NCBI GenBank assembly: GCA_041686955.1 | Contig: JAWLCV010000076.1 | Location: forward strand, 1 to 19,692 | Length of the DNA: 19,692 bases | Source: UBA7803 sp041686955 | Lineage (GTDB): Bacteria; Pseudomonadota; Gammaproteobacteria; Pseudomonadales; Azotimanducaceae | Reading direction: 5' to 3' | Position numbers and translations under genes: made by a program | The notes under the pieces: model-generated | The model's database searches: none | Told to the model about the DNA's origin: nothing | The model's input: the letters and a program-made list of their open reading frames with translations, nothing else | Part shown: positions 12,858 through 19,692 of the stretch, piece by piece | How the letters are laid out: every line of letters begins with the position of its first letter | How positions within the stretch are numbered: the first letter of the stretch is position 1

Positions 12858-15029
12858 ATGAGTTCGAAAGAATTGCCTTACCCGCGTTCAGGCCGCCGCT
12901 GGACGCTCCAACTCGCGTGCCTTGCCTTGTGTCCGGCAGCATCCGCCCTGGGGGCGGAGCACGCCGTCCTCGAGGAGATCGTGGTGACCGCGCAGAAGCG
13001 CGAGCAGAGCCTCGCGGACGTGCCCATCTCCATCAACGTGGTGGGCGGGGAGAAGCTCGACCGCTTGAGCATCGCCACCTTCGAGGAGCTCGAGGAGCAC
13101 GTTCCGAGCCTCATCATCTCCGACTCGCCGGGCAACAATCAGATCTACATCCGCGGCATCGGTACCGAGTCGGGTAGCCTCGCGCTCGAGCAGTCGGTCA
13201 CCCTGTTCGTGGACGGCATCTACGCGGGCCGTGCGCGGCAGTTCCAGGAGCCGTTCCTGGACGTGGAGCGGGTGGAGGTGCTGCGGGGGCCCCAGGGGGC
13301 TCTGGTGGGCAAGAACACCTCCGCGGGCGCCATCAGCGTGGTCACCCGGCGTCCCACCCGGGAAACGGAGATCAGCGTGGAGGGCGAGTACGAGTTCGAA
13401 ACCGACAGCTACGCCACCACCGCCATTCTCTCGGGGCCGCTGTCGGAGCGCTTCCTGGCGCGGCTGGTGGCCAAGTACGAGGACGTGGGCGGATTTGTGA
13501 AGAACGCCGTCACCGGCCGGGACGATCCTTCGGGGGATCGCCTGCTGCTGCGCGGCACCGGCGTGGCGGACCTCAGCGATGCGGTCACGGCGGTGGCCCG
13601 GCTGGAGTACGCGGAGACCGACCTGGAGGGGCATCCCTTCGCGACCATCCCGCTCGGCGGCAGTTACAGCGGCGGACGGGCCGCGGACTTCCCAGAGTAC
13701 GACGAGCAGCAGACGGTGAACGCCTCCATCACCGTGGACGCCGACGTCGGGCGTCATGTGCTCACGTCCATCACCGGATACGTGGATCTCGACAGCGAGA
13801 ACTTCGTGGACGCCGACTTCACGGCGGCGAACGTGCTCGGCGCCTCGTTCTTCGACGACCTCCGGCAGTTCTCCCAGGAGTTCCGCCTGCTGTCTCCCGC
13901 GGACCAGCGGCTCAGCTATGCGGTGGGGGTGTTCTACCTCGACCGCGAGATCGACATCTTCCGCCAGACCATGTGGAATCTCGGGCCGTTCACCGGCATC
14001 ACCAACCGGGATTACCAGGAGGCGTCCGAGCTCTACTCCCTCTACGGGCAGCTCGACTATCGGCTCACCGATGACGTCAGCCTGATCGCGAGCCTGCGCT
14101 ACACGGACGAGGACAAGGACGCGGATCTGCTGCGCTACAACGACGGTCTCGCCCCGCCCAGCCAGCTCGAAACGCCGCTCTCCGGAAGCCTCTCCGAGGA
14201 CGAAGTGGACGCTTCCGCGAAGCTTCAGTGGCAGGTGAACGACCGCACCATGCTGTACCTGAGCTACGCGGAGGGGTCCAAGGGCGGCGGCTTCGCCGGC
14301 GCCTCGGGCAGCGTGCTCGCGGAGAATTTCGAGTTCGGACCGGAGAGCTCCACCTCCTACGAGGTCGGCGCCAAGCTCGACGTGTTCGGCGGCCGCGGCT
14401 TCGTCGGCCTCGCCGCGTTCACCACCACCTACGAGGATCTGCAGACCGCGTCGTTCAACGGCGTGGCGTTCGATTTCGCCAATGCTGCGGAAGCCGACAC
14501 CCGAGGCGTGGAGGTCGAGTCCAGCTTGACCCTGAACGACGAGTGGCAGCTCAATGCGTCGCTGGCCTATCTCGATGCAGAGTACGAGAAGTACGTGAAC
14601 GGCGCCTGCATCGCGCCCAACCACGTGATTCCCGGCTGCGTGGAAGATCTCGACGGCACCGACCTGCCCAACGCCCCCAAGTGGAGCGGCCGGCTGGATG
14701 TGCAGTACCTGCGGCCGGTGGCCGACCTGCTGTTCACCGCCGATCTCGGCGTGAGCTTCCGTGACGACTACTTCGTGCACCCGAGCCTGTTCGACGAGGT
14801 GCACCAGGACGCCTACGCCAAGCTGGACCTGCGTCTGGAGCTGGCGAGCGAGGCCCGCGGCTGGAGCGTCGCCCTGCTCGGCAAGAACCTGACGGACGAG
14901 GAGACGTTCAGTCAGGGCTTCGAGACGCCGGGGTCGGCTCCGCCGGGCGCCATCCCCGACCACACCACCGCCACTCAGCTCATGGACATCGGCCGCACCG
15001 TGGCGGTGCAGGCCCGCTACGAGCTCTGA
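12858..15029 (+). CDS. TonB-dependent outer-membrane receptor
   Basis: This 723-residue protein imports a bound substrate across the outer membrane using TonB energy. A signal peptide (1-33, ending ALGA) precedes a TonB box at about 39-46 (EEIVVTAQ, then KREQ). The plug domain includes DVPISINVV, IYIRGIG and the VERVEVLRGPQGALVGKNTSAGAI-type region (about 133-156). The remainder is a 22-strand-type barrel ending in VAVQARYEL; a final Leu is less common than Phe. GGGGAGA lies about 6 nt before the ATG. Its overall style resembles receptors found next to xenobiotic, steroid or lignin-fragment degradation genes rather than classic siderophore receptors, though the ligand cannot be inferred from sequence. 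It has its own copy of the shared operator, which ties it to the monooxygenase operon and the hydrolase. It converges on the VOC gene. Confidence 0.95.
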   Translation: MSSKELPYPRSGRRWTLQLACLALCPAASALGAEHAVLEEIVVTAQKREQSLADVPISINVVGGEKLDRLSIATFEELEEHVPSLIISDSPGNNQIYIRGIGTESGSLALEQSVTLFVDGIYAGRARQFQEPFLDVERVEVLRGPQGALVGKNTSAGAISVVTRRPTRETEISVEGEYEFETDSYATTAILSGPLSERFLARLVAKYEDVGGFVKNAVTGRDDPSGDRLLLRGTGVADLSDAVTAVARLEYAETDLEGHPFATIPLGGSYSGGRAADFPEYDEQQTVNASITVDADVGRHVLTSITGYVDLDSENFVDADFTAANVLGASFFDDLRQFSQEFRLLSPADQRLSYAVGVFYLDREIDIFRQTMWNLGPFTGITNRDYQEASELYSLYGQLDYRLTDDVSLIASLRYTDEDKDADLLRYNDGLAPPSQLETPLSGSLSEDEVDASAKLQWQVNDRTMLYLSYAEGSKGGGFAGASGSVLAENFEFGPESSTSYEVGAKLDVFGGRGFVGLAAFTTTYEDLQTASFNGVAFDFANAAEADTRGVEVESSLTLNDEWQLNASLAYLDAEYEKYVNGACIAPNHVIPGCVEDLDGTDLPNAPKWSGRLDVQYLRPVADLLFTADLGVSFRDDYFVHPSLFDEVHQDAYAKLDLRLELASEARGWSVALLGKNLTDEETFSQGFETPGSAPPGAIPDHTTATQLMDIGRTVAVQARYEL

Positions 15030-15055
15030 CTTGCGGGGCCCGGGTGGCGGAGGGG

Positions 15056-15147
15056 CGGGCGCGTGCGCGCCCGCCTCAGCCCTCCACCTTCACCGGGGCT
15101 CGGGCGCGTGCGCGCCCGCCTCAGCCCTCCACCTTCACCGGCGGCTC
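15056..15147. repeat. Tandem duplication of the VOC gene 3' end with a GC hairpin
   Basis: A segment of about 45 bp is repeated in tandem. Positions 15056-15096 and 15101-15141 are identical over 41 bases. The similarity continues through the following GGCTCG with a 1-base indel. Each copy contains the hairpin GGGCGC-GTGC-GCGCCC and, on the minus strand, the last codons and stop of the VOC gene (GTGGAGGGCTGA). The inner copy is the true gene end; the outer copy is a duplicate remnant. The hairpins lie between two convergent genes and may end transcription from both sides, but no T-run is present. Confidence 0.8.
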
Positions 15148-15810
15148 GGGCATGCTGGACTGCCGCGTGATCTCCTCGTCGCTCATGGCCATGATCTTCT
15201 CGTAGACCTTGGCCGGGTAGCGCATGTGCGGCTTGGCGGGATCGATGGGCGGCTGCGGCACGGCGCCGCCCTGGCCGGCGTAGCGCGCCGGCTGACGGAA
15301 GCGCTCGAGCTCCTCGGCGGAGATGCCGGCCAGCGCCACCACCTCCGGATCGATCCACGCCCGCGGGTCGATGGCCGCTTCGGACGTGGCGATCTCCAGA
15401 GTCAGCCCTTCCGGCCCGGCGAAGTACAGCGACTGGCACATGCCGTGGTCGATGGGGCCGAGCACGTTGACCCCCCGCGAGCGGATGCGGTCGCGTATGT
15501 TCAGGAGCTCCTCCACCGTGTCTACGTTGAACGCCACGTGCTGCATGGTTCCGGGGGCGGACGGCAGTGCACCCGAGCCGGCGTGGGTCTTGCCGAACTC
15601 GATGGGGACGGACTTGATCGAATCCATCTGCACGAAGGCGATGTAGCACGCGTCGTTGGCCTTCATGAAGCCGTGCCAGGCGCCGTCGACGCCGTGCATC
15701 CAGTACAGGGCCACCAGCTCCATCCCCAGCACGTCCGAGAAGTATTCGATCTGCTGCTTGATGTCGGCGGTGGCGATGGCCAGGTGATGAACGCCGTTCG
15801 GTTTCAACAT
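15121..15810 (-). CDS. VOC-superfamily protein (glyoxalase/extradiol dioxygenase fold)
   Basis: This 229-residue protein has one vicinal-oxygen-chelate domain built of paired beta-alpha-beta-beta-beta modules (about 5-142). Putative metal ligands are His9 (VHHLAI), His91 (MQHVAFNV) and Glu139 (GLTLEIAT), the usual positions. After the domain comes an unusual tail of about 85 residues rich in Pro, Ala and charged residues. VOC proteins include ring-cleaving extradiol dioxygenases, glyoxalases and isomerases, and the activity here is not decided. The start at ATG 15810 has GGGAGGA 6 nt upstream. It overlaps the stop of the acyl-CoA synthetase by 7 nt, so translation is probably coupled. It is the last gene of the four-gene minus-strand operon. 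Confidence 0.85.
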   Translation of the reverse strand: MLKPNGVHHLAIATADIKQQIEYFSDVLGMELVALYWMHGVDGAWHGFMKANDACYIAFVQMDSIKSVPIEFGKTHAGSGALPSAPGTMQHVAFNVDTVEELLNIRDRIRSRGVNVLGPIDHGMCQSLYFAGPEGLTLEIATSEAAIDPRAWIDPEVVALAGISAEELERFRQPARYAGQGGAVPQPPIDPAKPHMRYPAKVYEKIMAMSDEEITRQSSMPEPPVKVEG

Positions 15811-17417
15811 GCTTCGTCCTCCCTCAGGGTCCTGCGCAGCTCGCGCTTCAGAATCTTGCCGATGGGGTTGCGCGGAAGCGGCGTGCTGCGAAAGGTCACG
15901 CCGCGCGGGCACTTGTATCCGGCGAGGTGCTCCCGGCAGTGGGCGATGAGCGCGTCGGTGCTGGCCGCAGCGCCGTCTTTCAACCGTACCACCGCGTGCA
16001 CGGCCTCGCCCCAGCGCTCGGAAGGCACCGCTACCACTGCGCTCTCCGCCACCGCCGGGTGGGCGTCCAGCACCTGTTCCACCTCCACCGAATAGACGTT
16101 CTCGCCGCCGCTGATGATCATGTCCTTGGCGCGATCCACCACGTAGAGGAAGCCCTCGTCGTCCAGGTAGCCGATGTCGCCGGTGTGCAGCCAGCCGTCA
16201 CGGAAGGTCTCCGCGTTCTCCGCCGGGCGGTTCCAGTAGCCCTGGGCAAGTCCGGGGGAGCGTGTGCAGATCTCGCCCCAGGTTCCCGGCGGCGCGGAAT
16301 CGCCGTCGGCATCGAGAATACGAACCTCCACCCCCGGCAAGGGCCGCCCCGCCGAGCGCAGCCGCTTCCGACCCACTACGTGATCCTCGGGCATGAGCGC
16401 GGCGGTGATGCCGGCCTCGGTCTGGCCGTAGATCTGCACGAAGGCGGTGTCCGGCAGGTAGGTCAGCGCCTCGCGGAGCTCGCTCTCCGAGATGGGGGAG
16501 CCCCCGTAGGTGATGCGTGCCAGGCACGAGACGTCACGCCGCGTGATGTCGGGATGCCGCACCAGCGCGCGGATCATGGCGGGCACCAGCACGGCGTAGG
16601 AGACCTGTCGGGTTTCGATGGTCTCGAGCACCTGCTGGGGGTCGAAGCGCTCCAGGATCTCCGCGGTGCCGCCCACCAGCATGGCGCCGTAGCTGTTGGT
16701 CAGGCCGGCGAGGTGGAACATGGGGGCGACGAGCAGCAGACAATCGTCGGCGGACAGACGCGCCACGCCCTGCCACTGCAGACAGGAGGTGACGATGCTG
16801 CGGTGGGTGAGCACGACACCCTTCGGCCGCCCGGTGGTGCCCCCGGTGTAGCAGAGCACGGCAGCATCTTCGTCGCCACGTCCCTGGTCCGCCGGCGGTG
16901 AGGATCGCCGGGCCGCCACGGCGGGAGAATTCGCTGCATCCCCGGCGACGTGATCGGAGGCGTCCAGGCGCAGCGCCCGCTCGACGCACGAAGCCTGGTC
17001 GGCCAGCTCCCGAGCCAGCGGCAGATGGTCATCCTCGGCCAGAAGCAAACGGCTGCCGGAATCCTCCAGGCAGGCGAGCAGCTCGGGCTCGGCCAGCCGG
17101 GTGTTGAGGGGCACCAGCACGCCGCCTGCCCAGGGCACGGCGGTGAGCAGGGCGAAGAACGCGTCGTTGTTGGTGCTGAGCACCGCCACCCGCTCGCCGG
17201 GGGCGAGGCCGAGGGTGCGCAGCGCACCCGCCAGCCGGGCGACTCGATCCGCCAGATCACTCCAGGTGGTGGCCCGAGCACCCTGACGCACGGCGACTCC
17301 GTGGGGACGCGCCGCGGCGGCCGCGGTGAGCAGACCCGTTACCGAGAAGCGGGAATGAGCGTGACGCTGCTGCCCTCCGGAACGGCGGCCGTTGGCGGTG
17401 CTGTCGGCTCGGAGCAT
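15804..17417 (-). CDS. AMP-dependent acyl-CoA synthetase (ANL superfamily)
   Basis: This 537-residue enzyme should activate a carboxylic acid to its acyl-CoA through an acyl-AMP intermediate in the cytoplasm. Family motifs are in order: the P-loop YTGGTTGRPKG (190-200), YGQTEAG (330-336), TGD412-414, the hinge region YVVDRAKDMI with GGEN437-440, and the C-terminal catalytic lysine Lys521 in PRNPIGK. The length is normal for fatty-acid or aryl-acid CoA ligases, and the substrate cannot be assigned. The ATG at 17417 lies one nucleotide after the reductase stop (TGACATG) with no clear ribosome-binding site, so it probably depends on coupling. The first 25 residues are poorly conserved-looking. 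Neighbouring oxygenase, reductase and VOC genes suggest it handles an intermediate of aromatic or polycyclic compound breakdown. Confidence 0.93.
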   Translation of the reverse strand: MLRADSTANGRRSGGQQRHAHSRFSVTGLLTAAAAARPHGVAVRQGARATTWSDLADRVARLAGALRTLGLAPGERVAVLSTNNDAFFALLTAVPWAGGVLVPLNTRLAEPELLACLEDSGSRLLLAEDDHLPLARELADQASCVERALRLDASDHVAGDAANSPAVAARRSSPPADQGRGDEDAAVLCYTGGTTGRPKGVVLTHRSIVTSCLQWQGVARLSADDCLLLVAPMFHLAGLTNSYGAMLVGGTAEILERFDPQQVLETIETRQVSYAVLVPAMIRALVRHPDITRRDVSCLARITYGGSPISESELREALTYLPDTAFVQIYGQTEAGITAALMPEDHVVGRKRLRSAGRPLPGVEVRILDADGDSAPPGTWGEICTRSPGLAQGYWNRPAENAETFRDGWLHTGDIGYLDDEGFLYVVDRAKDMIISGGENVYSVEVEQVLDAHPAVAESAVVAVPSERWGEAVHAVVRLKDGAAASTDALIAHCREHLAGYKCPRGVTFRSTPLPRNPIGKILKRELRRTLREDEAC

Positions 17418-17418
17418 G

Positions 17419-18072
17419 TCAGAATTCTGCGGCTGCCCGGCGCGCTTCGGCGATCCGGCGCGCCAGCAGCTCGTCGAGCTTGCCTGGGTCCAGCATCCCG
17501 GTGGGCTCGATCTTGATCACCCGGATGTCGTCGATGCCGATCAGCCGGGCGATGTGCTCCAGGTACCAGCGCTGGAAATCGGTCTTGGTGCCGTCGCCCT
17601 CGCGGGGGAAACGCGGCGCGTAGGGGCTGCCGCTGGCCAGAACGAGCTGCAGCGGCCGGTCATCGAGCATGCCCACGTACTCCCCCTGGCGGTTCACGTA
17701 GAAGGTGAGTCCCGGCTGGCACACCAGGTCGATGTAGTGCTTGAGCCGGTAGGGGATGGAAAAGTTCCACATGGGGCTCGAGATCACGATCTTGTCCGCG
17801 GCCTTCAGCCGCTCGACCTCCGCCACCACCCCGGCCCACTCGCCGGCGGCCTCGATGCCGCTGCCGCCCCGCACCATCTCCGCGATCTGTGCCATCTTCT
17901 GGTTGGCACCCTCGCCGCCGAAGGCGGGCAGGTCGACGTCGAACAGGGGCAGATGCGCCACCTCGTGGTCCGGGTGCGCTTCGCGGTAGGCAGTGACGAA
18001 GGCGTGACCCACCCGGGAGGAGAAGGAGGCTTCGCGGCGCGGGCTCGCTTCGATGTACAGCAGTCGGGTCAT
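17419..18072 (-). CDS. AzoR-type NAD(P)H-dependent FMN oxidoreductase
   Basis: This 217-residue flavodoxin-fold protein matches the FMN-dependent NADH-azoreductase/NAD(P)H-quinone reductase family. It shows the N-terminal phosphate-binding stretch EASPRREASFSSR (8-20) and the flavin/dimer motif SPMWNFSIPYRLKHYID (99-115). Length is as expected (about 200-220). The ATG at 18072 is 8 nt after the stop of the monooxygenase gene, with AGGAA 5 nt upstream. It lies directly downstream of a flavin-dependent monooxygenase oxygenase subunit that needs externally reduced flavin. It may therefore supply FMNH2 in place of the usual HsaB/HpaC-type reductase; this is an inference from position. Quinone or azo reduction is the alternative. 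Confidence 0.9.
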   Translation of the reverse strand: MTRLLYIEASPRREASFSSRVGHAFVTAYREAHPDHEVAHLPLFDVDLPAFGGEGANQKMAQIAEMVRGGSGIEAAGEWAGVVAEVERLKAADKIVISSPMWNFSIPYRLKHYIDLVCQPGLTFYVNRQGEYVGMLDDRPLQLVLASGSPYAPRFPREGDGTKTDFQRWYLEHIARLIGIDDIRVIKIEPTGMLDPGKLDELLARRIAEARRAAAEF

Positions 18073-18080
18073 GCGGGTTC

Positions 18081-19256
18081 CTACACCGGGGTTGCGGGTT
18101 CCATGCCGAGCAGCAGCCGGCCGTAGTTCTCGGCGCCGATCTCCAGATCGAACACGGTGTGACACGACAGGGTGTTCACGTCGCGCTGGATGCGCTGCAT
18201 GGGATGGGGCTTCAGGTGGGCGCTGGCGCCGCTCGCCTCCATGATCCGGGTGACGGCGTCCCGGCAGGTCCGCACCACCTGGGCGACCAGCAGCCGCAAT
18301 CGTGCCCGCTCCTCGGCGGGGCAGACGTCCTCCCGGTGTCCCCAGACCGTGAGGTCCCGGCCGACCTGGCGCAGGATGGTTTCCGCCGCGTCGATCTGCG
18401 CCGCCACGTCTCCCAGCCGGATCTGCGCTGCCTGACGCTGGGCCTGGGGGCTCGTGGTTCCGTACAGCGCCCGGGCGCCGAGCCGCTCCTTGAACAGCGC
18501 CAGCGCCCGCCGCGCGGCCCCCAGGGCCGGGGTGGCCGCGGCGATGGTCAGAAGCGGCAGCATGGGATGGCGGTAGCAGGGGGATTCGTGCCACAACGCC
18601 CCGGAGCCGCGTCCGAGTGACATGCCCACCAGGGACTCGCTGTAAGCGGCGGGCACGAACAGATCGTCGGCGATCATGTCGTTGCTGCCGGTGCCTTCCA
18701 TGCCGTCGCAGTACCAGGTGTCCGCCACCTCGATACTCTCCCGCGGGACGATGAACAGGCGTGGGTCCGGCCGTTCGCTGCCCAGGACCAGACCGTTCAG
18801 GATCACCCAGTCGGCGTGCATCACGCCCGTTCCCCAGGCCCAGCGCCCGGAGATGCGGTAGCCGTCCGCCACCGCCTCGGCACGGCCGTTGGGGCTGATG
18901 CTGGCCGGCGCGAGAATGTAGGGCTTCGCGCCGAAGATGGCCTGCTGGGTCTCCGGCGGGAACTGCGCCAGCATCCAGTTGTGCTCCATGTAGAAGGTGG
19001 TCACCCAGCCGGTGGAGGTGCAGGCTTCGCTGACCGTCAGGCCGAGGTCGATGTAGGTGTCCGTGTCGATCTCGTAGCCGCCGAAGCGCCGCGGTACGTA
19101 GGATCGGAACACGCCGGTTTCCTCCAGGGCCTCGATCACGGCGCCCACGGGCTTGCGCTGACGCTCCGCCTCCTCGGCCTGCTCGGCGATGATGGGCGTC
19201 AGGGCCCGCACCCGGGTCAGCAGATCGGCGGCGGAAGCGTTGACGGCGTCTGACAT
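18081..19256 (-). CDS. Flavin-dependent monooxygenase, acyl-CoA dehydrogenase fold (HsaA-like)
   Basis: This 391-residue protein belongs to the acyl-CoA-dehydrogenase-like group of two-component flavin monooxygenases, which includes the steroid-degradation 4-hydroxylase HsaA (about 390 residues). Diagnostic stretches are VPRRFGGYE (54-62), TGWVTTFYMEHNWMLAQFP (82-100), GYRISGRWAWGTG (132-144), and a C-terminal HPMQRIQRDVNTLSCH like the conserved HsaA end. Such enzymes hydroxylate phenolic or polycyclic substrates ortho to a hydroxyl using reduced flavin from a partner. The ATG at 19256 has AGGA 7 nt upstream. It opens the operon, and its promoter is the minus-strand side of the symmetric operator at 19287-19328. 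The exact substrate is unknown, and a true acyl-CoA dehydrogenase role seems less likely. Confidence 0.88.
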   Translation of the reverse strand: MSDAVNASAADLLTRVRALTPIIAEQAEEAERQRKPVGAVIEALEETGVFRSYVPRRFGGYEIDTDTYIDLGLTVSEACTSTGWVTTFYMEHNWMLAQFPPETQQAIFGAKPYILAPASISPNGRAEAVADGYRISGRWAWGTGVMHADWVILNGLVLGSERPDPRLFIVPRESIEVADTWYCDGMEGTGSNDMIADDLFVPAAYSESLVGMSLGRGSGALWHESPCYRHPMLPLLTIAAATPALGAARRALALFKERLGARALYGTTSPQAQRQAAQIRLGDVAAQIDAAETILRQVGRDLTVWGHREDVCPAEERARLRLLVAQVVRTCRDAVTRIMEASGASAHLKPHPMQRIQRDVNTLSCHTVFDLEIGAENYGRLLLGMEPATPV

Positions 19257-19286
19257 GGTGGCGTCCTGATCTCCGGGGTCGGGCTG

Positions 19287-19328
19287 ATTGTCTAGTTCTT
19301 GACATTAACATGTCAAGATCAAGACAAT
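19287..19328. promoter_or_regulatory. Symmetric bidirectional promoter/operator between monooxygenase operon and hydrolase
   Basis: The inner arms CTTGACA and TGTCAAG flank TTAACA, and the outer arms ATTGTC and GACAAT lie 5 nt beyond on each side. All four arms are perfectly symmetric. On both strands this gives TTGACA, 18 nt, GACAAT: a perfect -35 with a 4-of-6 -10. One element therefore serves both divergent transcripts. The arms of the copy at 12756-12797 are nearly identical. The dyad suggests one or two dimers of a TetR/GntR/MarR-type regulator, not present here. Confidence 0.75.
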
Positions 19329-19377
19329 TCCCGGACGGCGGGCGTGTGGGCGTGCCGGTGCGAGAGAGGAGAACCGA

Positions 19378-19692
19378 ATGAAGATCGTGCGTGAGCCCTA
19401 CGGCGTGGTGCACACCGACCCGGACCCCATGAAGGACACCTACGGGGGCTCCACGGGCTCGGTGTTCGTGGAGTGCATGCGCATCCGGCCCGAAGCGTCC
19501 CCGTCCGCCAGAACGGTGGTGGTGTTCTCCCACCCCATCGGCGGCGGCGCGTTTCTGCCCATGGTCAACGCGCTCGCTCGCGCCGGCACCCATGTCATCT
19601 ACTGCAACCCGCGCTACCGGGGCAACGACTCCGCGCTGATCATGGAGAAGTGCGTGCTCGACCTCGGCGCCTGCATCCGCGATCTCAAGGAA
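19378..19692 (+). CDS. Alpha/beta-hydrolase-fold protein (partial, runs off the right edge)
   Basis: The first 105 codons are visible, with no stop before the window end. AGGAG lies 6 nt before ATG 19378. After a short beta-rich start, TVVVFSHPIGGG (46-57) looks like strand beta-3 and the oxyanion-hole His52-Pro53-Gly turn of an alpha/beta hydrolase. THVIYCNPRYRGND (71-84) follows, as expected for the next strand. The catalytic Ser (GxSxG), acid and His would lie beyond the edge, so activity cannot be judged. Its promoter is the shared divergent element at 19287-19328, so it is probably co-expressed with the monooxygenase operon and the TonB receptor. A ring-fission-product hydrolase or esterase is possible. 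Confidence 0.8.
   Translation, partial: MKIVREPYGVVHTDPDPMKDTYGGSTGSVFVECMRIRPEASPSARTVVVFSHPIGGGAFLPMVNALARAGTHVIYCNPRYRGNDSALIMEKCVLDLGACIRDLKE

Noticed and set aside
15031..16901. Plus-strand open frames opposite the VOC and CoA-ligase genes
   Set aside because: They are antisense shadows of genes with intact family motifs. They have no ribosome-binding sites and no recognisable domains.

Overview
The window is GC-rich, densely coded DNA from a Gram-negative bacterium. It encodes an outer-membrane TolC/NodT lipoprotein, a TonB-dependent receptor and a PF13557-type outer-membrane protein. The style suggests a Proteobacterium, probably an environmental gammaproteobacterium, but I cannot place it more precisely. 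I see no rRNA, tRNA, CRISPR array or transposase. Two blocks can be told apart.

Left block (about 150-10362, + strand) looks like a regulated peptide-secretion locus. In order it holds a PP2C-type Ser/Thr phosphatase; a short gene for an 87-residue peptide with a double-glycine-type leader; a NodT/TolC-family outer-membrane lipoprotein; a large membrane protein with two FHA domains; a HlyD-type membrane fusion protein; and an ABC exporter with two N-terminal cyclic-nucleotide-binding-like domains and an apparently intact C39 leader peptidase. A 45-residue, very acidic peptide gene closes the block. The peptide gene has its own promoter and a near-perfect UUCG-loop terminator. Both short genes are preceded by an exact match to the IHF consensus followed 28-29 nt later by a strong match to a sigma-54 -24/-12 promoter, and both have a GGAGGA ribosome-binding site 7 nt before the ATG. 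The peptides are therefore probably switched on together by an unseen enhancer-binding protein. The export machinery sits in a separate operon and could be gated by phosphorylation (FHA/PP2C) and by a nucleotide or other ligand. The matching protein kinase is not in the window. This is the best candidate for an undescribed system.

Right block (about 10359-19692) looks catabolic. It holds a PF13557-type outer-membrane protein (minus), a PhyH-type dioxygenase (plus), a TonB-dependent receptor (plus), and a tightly packed minus-strand operon. That operon runs flavin-dependent monooxygenase (HsaA-like) > AzoR-type NAD(P)H:flavin oxidoreductase > acyl-CoA synthetase > VOC-family protein. A divergent alpha/beta hydrolase is cut by the right edge. 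A 42-bp symmetric element, with inner arms CTTGACA and TGTCAAG and outer arms ending in ACAAT, lies upstream of the receptor and again between the monooxygenase operon and the hydrolase. In each case it overlaps a -35/-10 pair. The receptor, the operon and the hydrolase are therefore probably one regulon for uptake and breakdown of an aromatic, polycyclic or steroid-like compound. The substrate cannot be read from the sequence.

No gene-free stretch exceeds 300 bases. The larger gaps (998-1233, 10037-10224, 12696-12857, 11631-11780) hold the regulatory elements listed below, except 11631-11780, where only ribosome-binding sites stand out.
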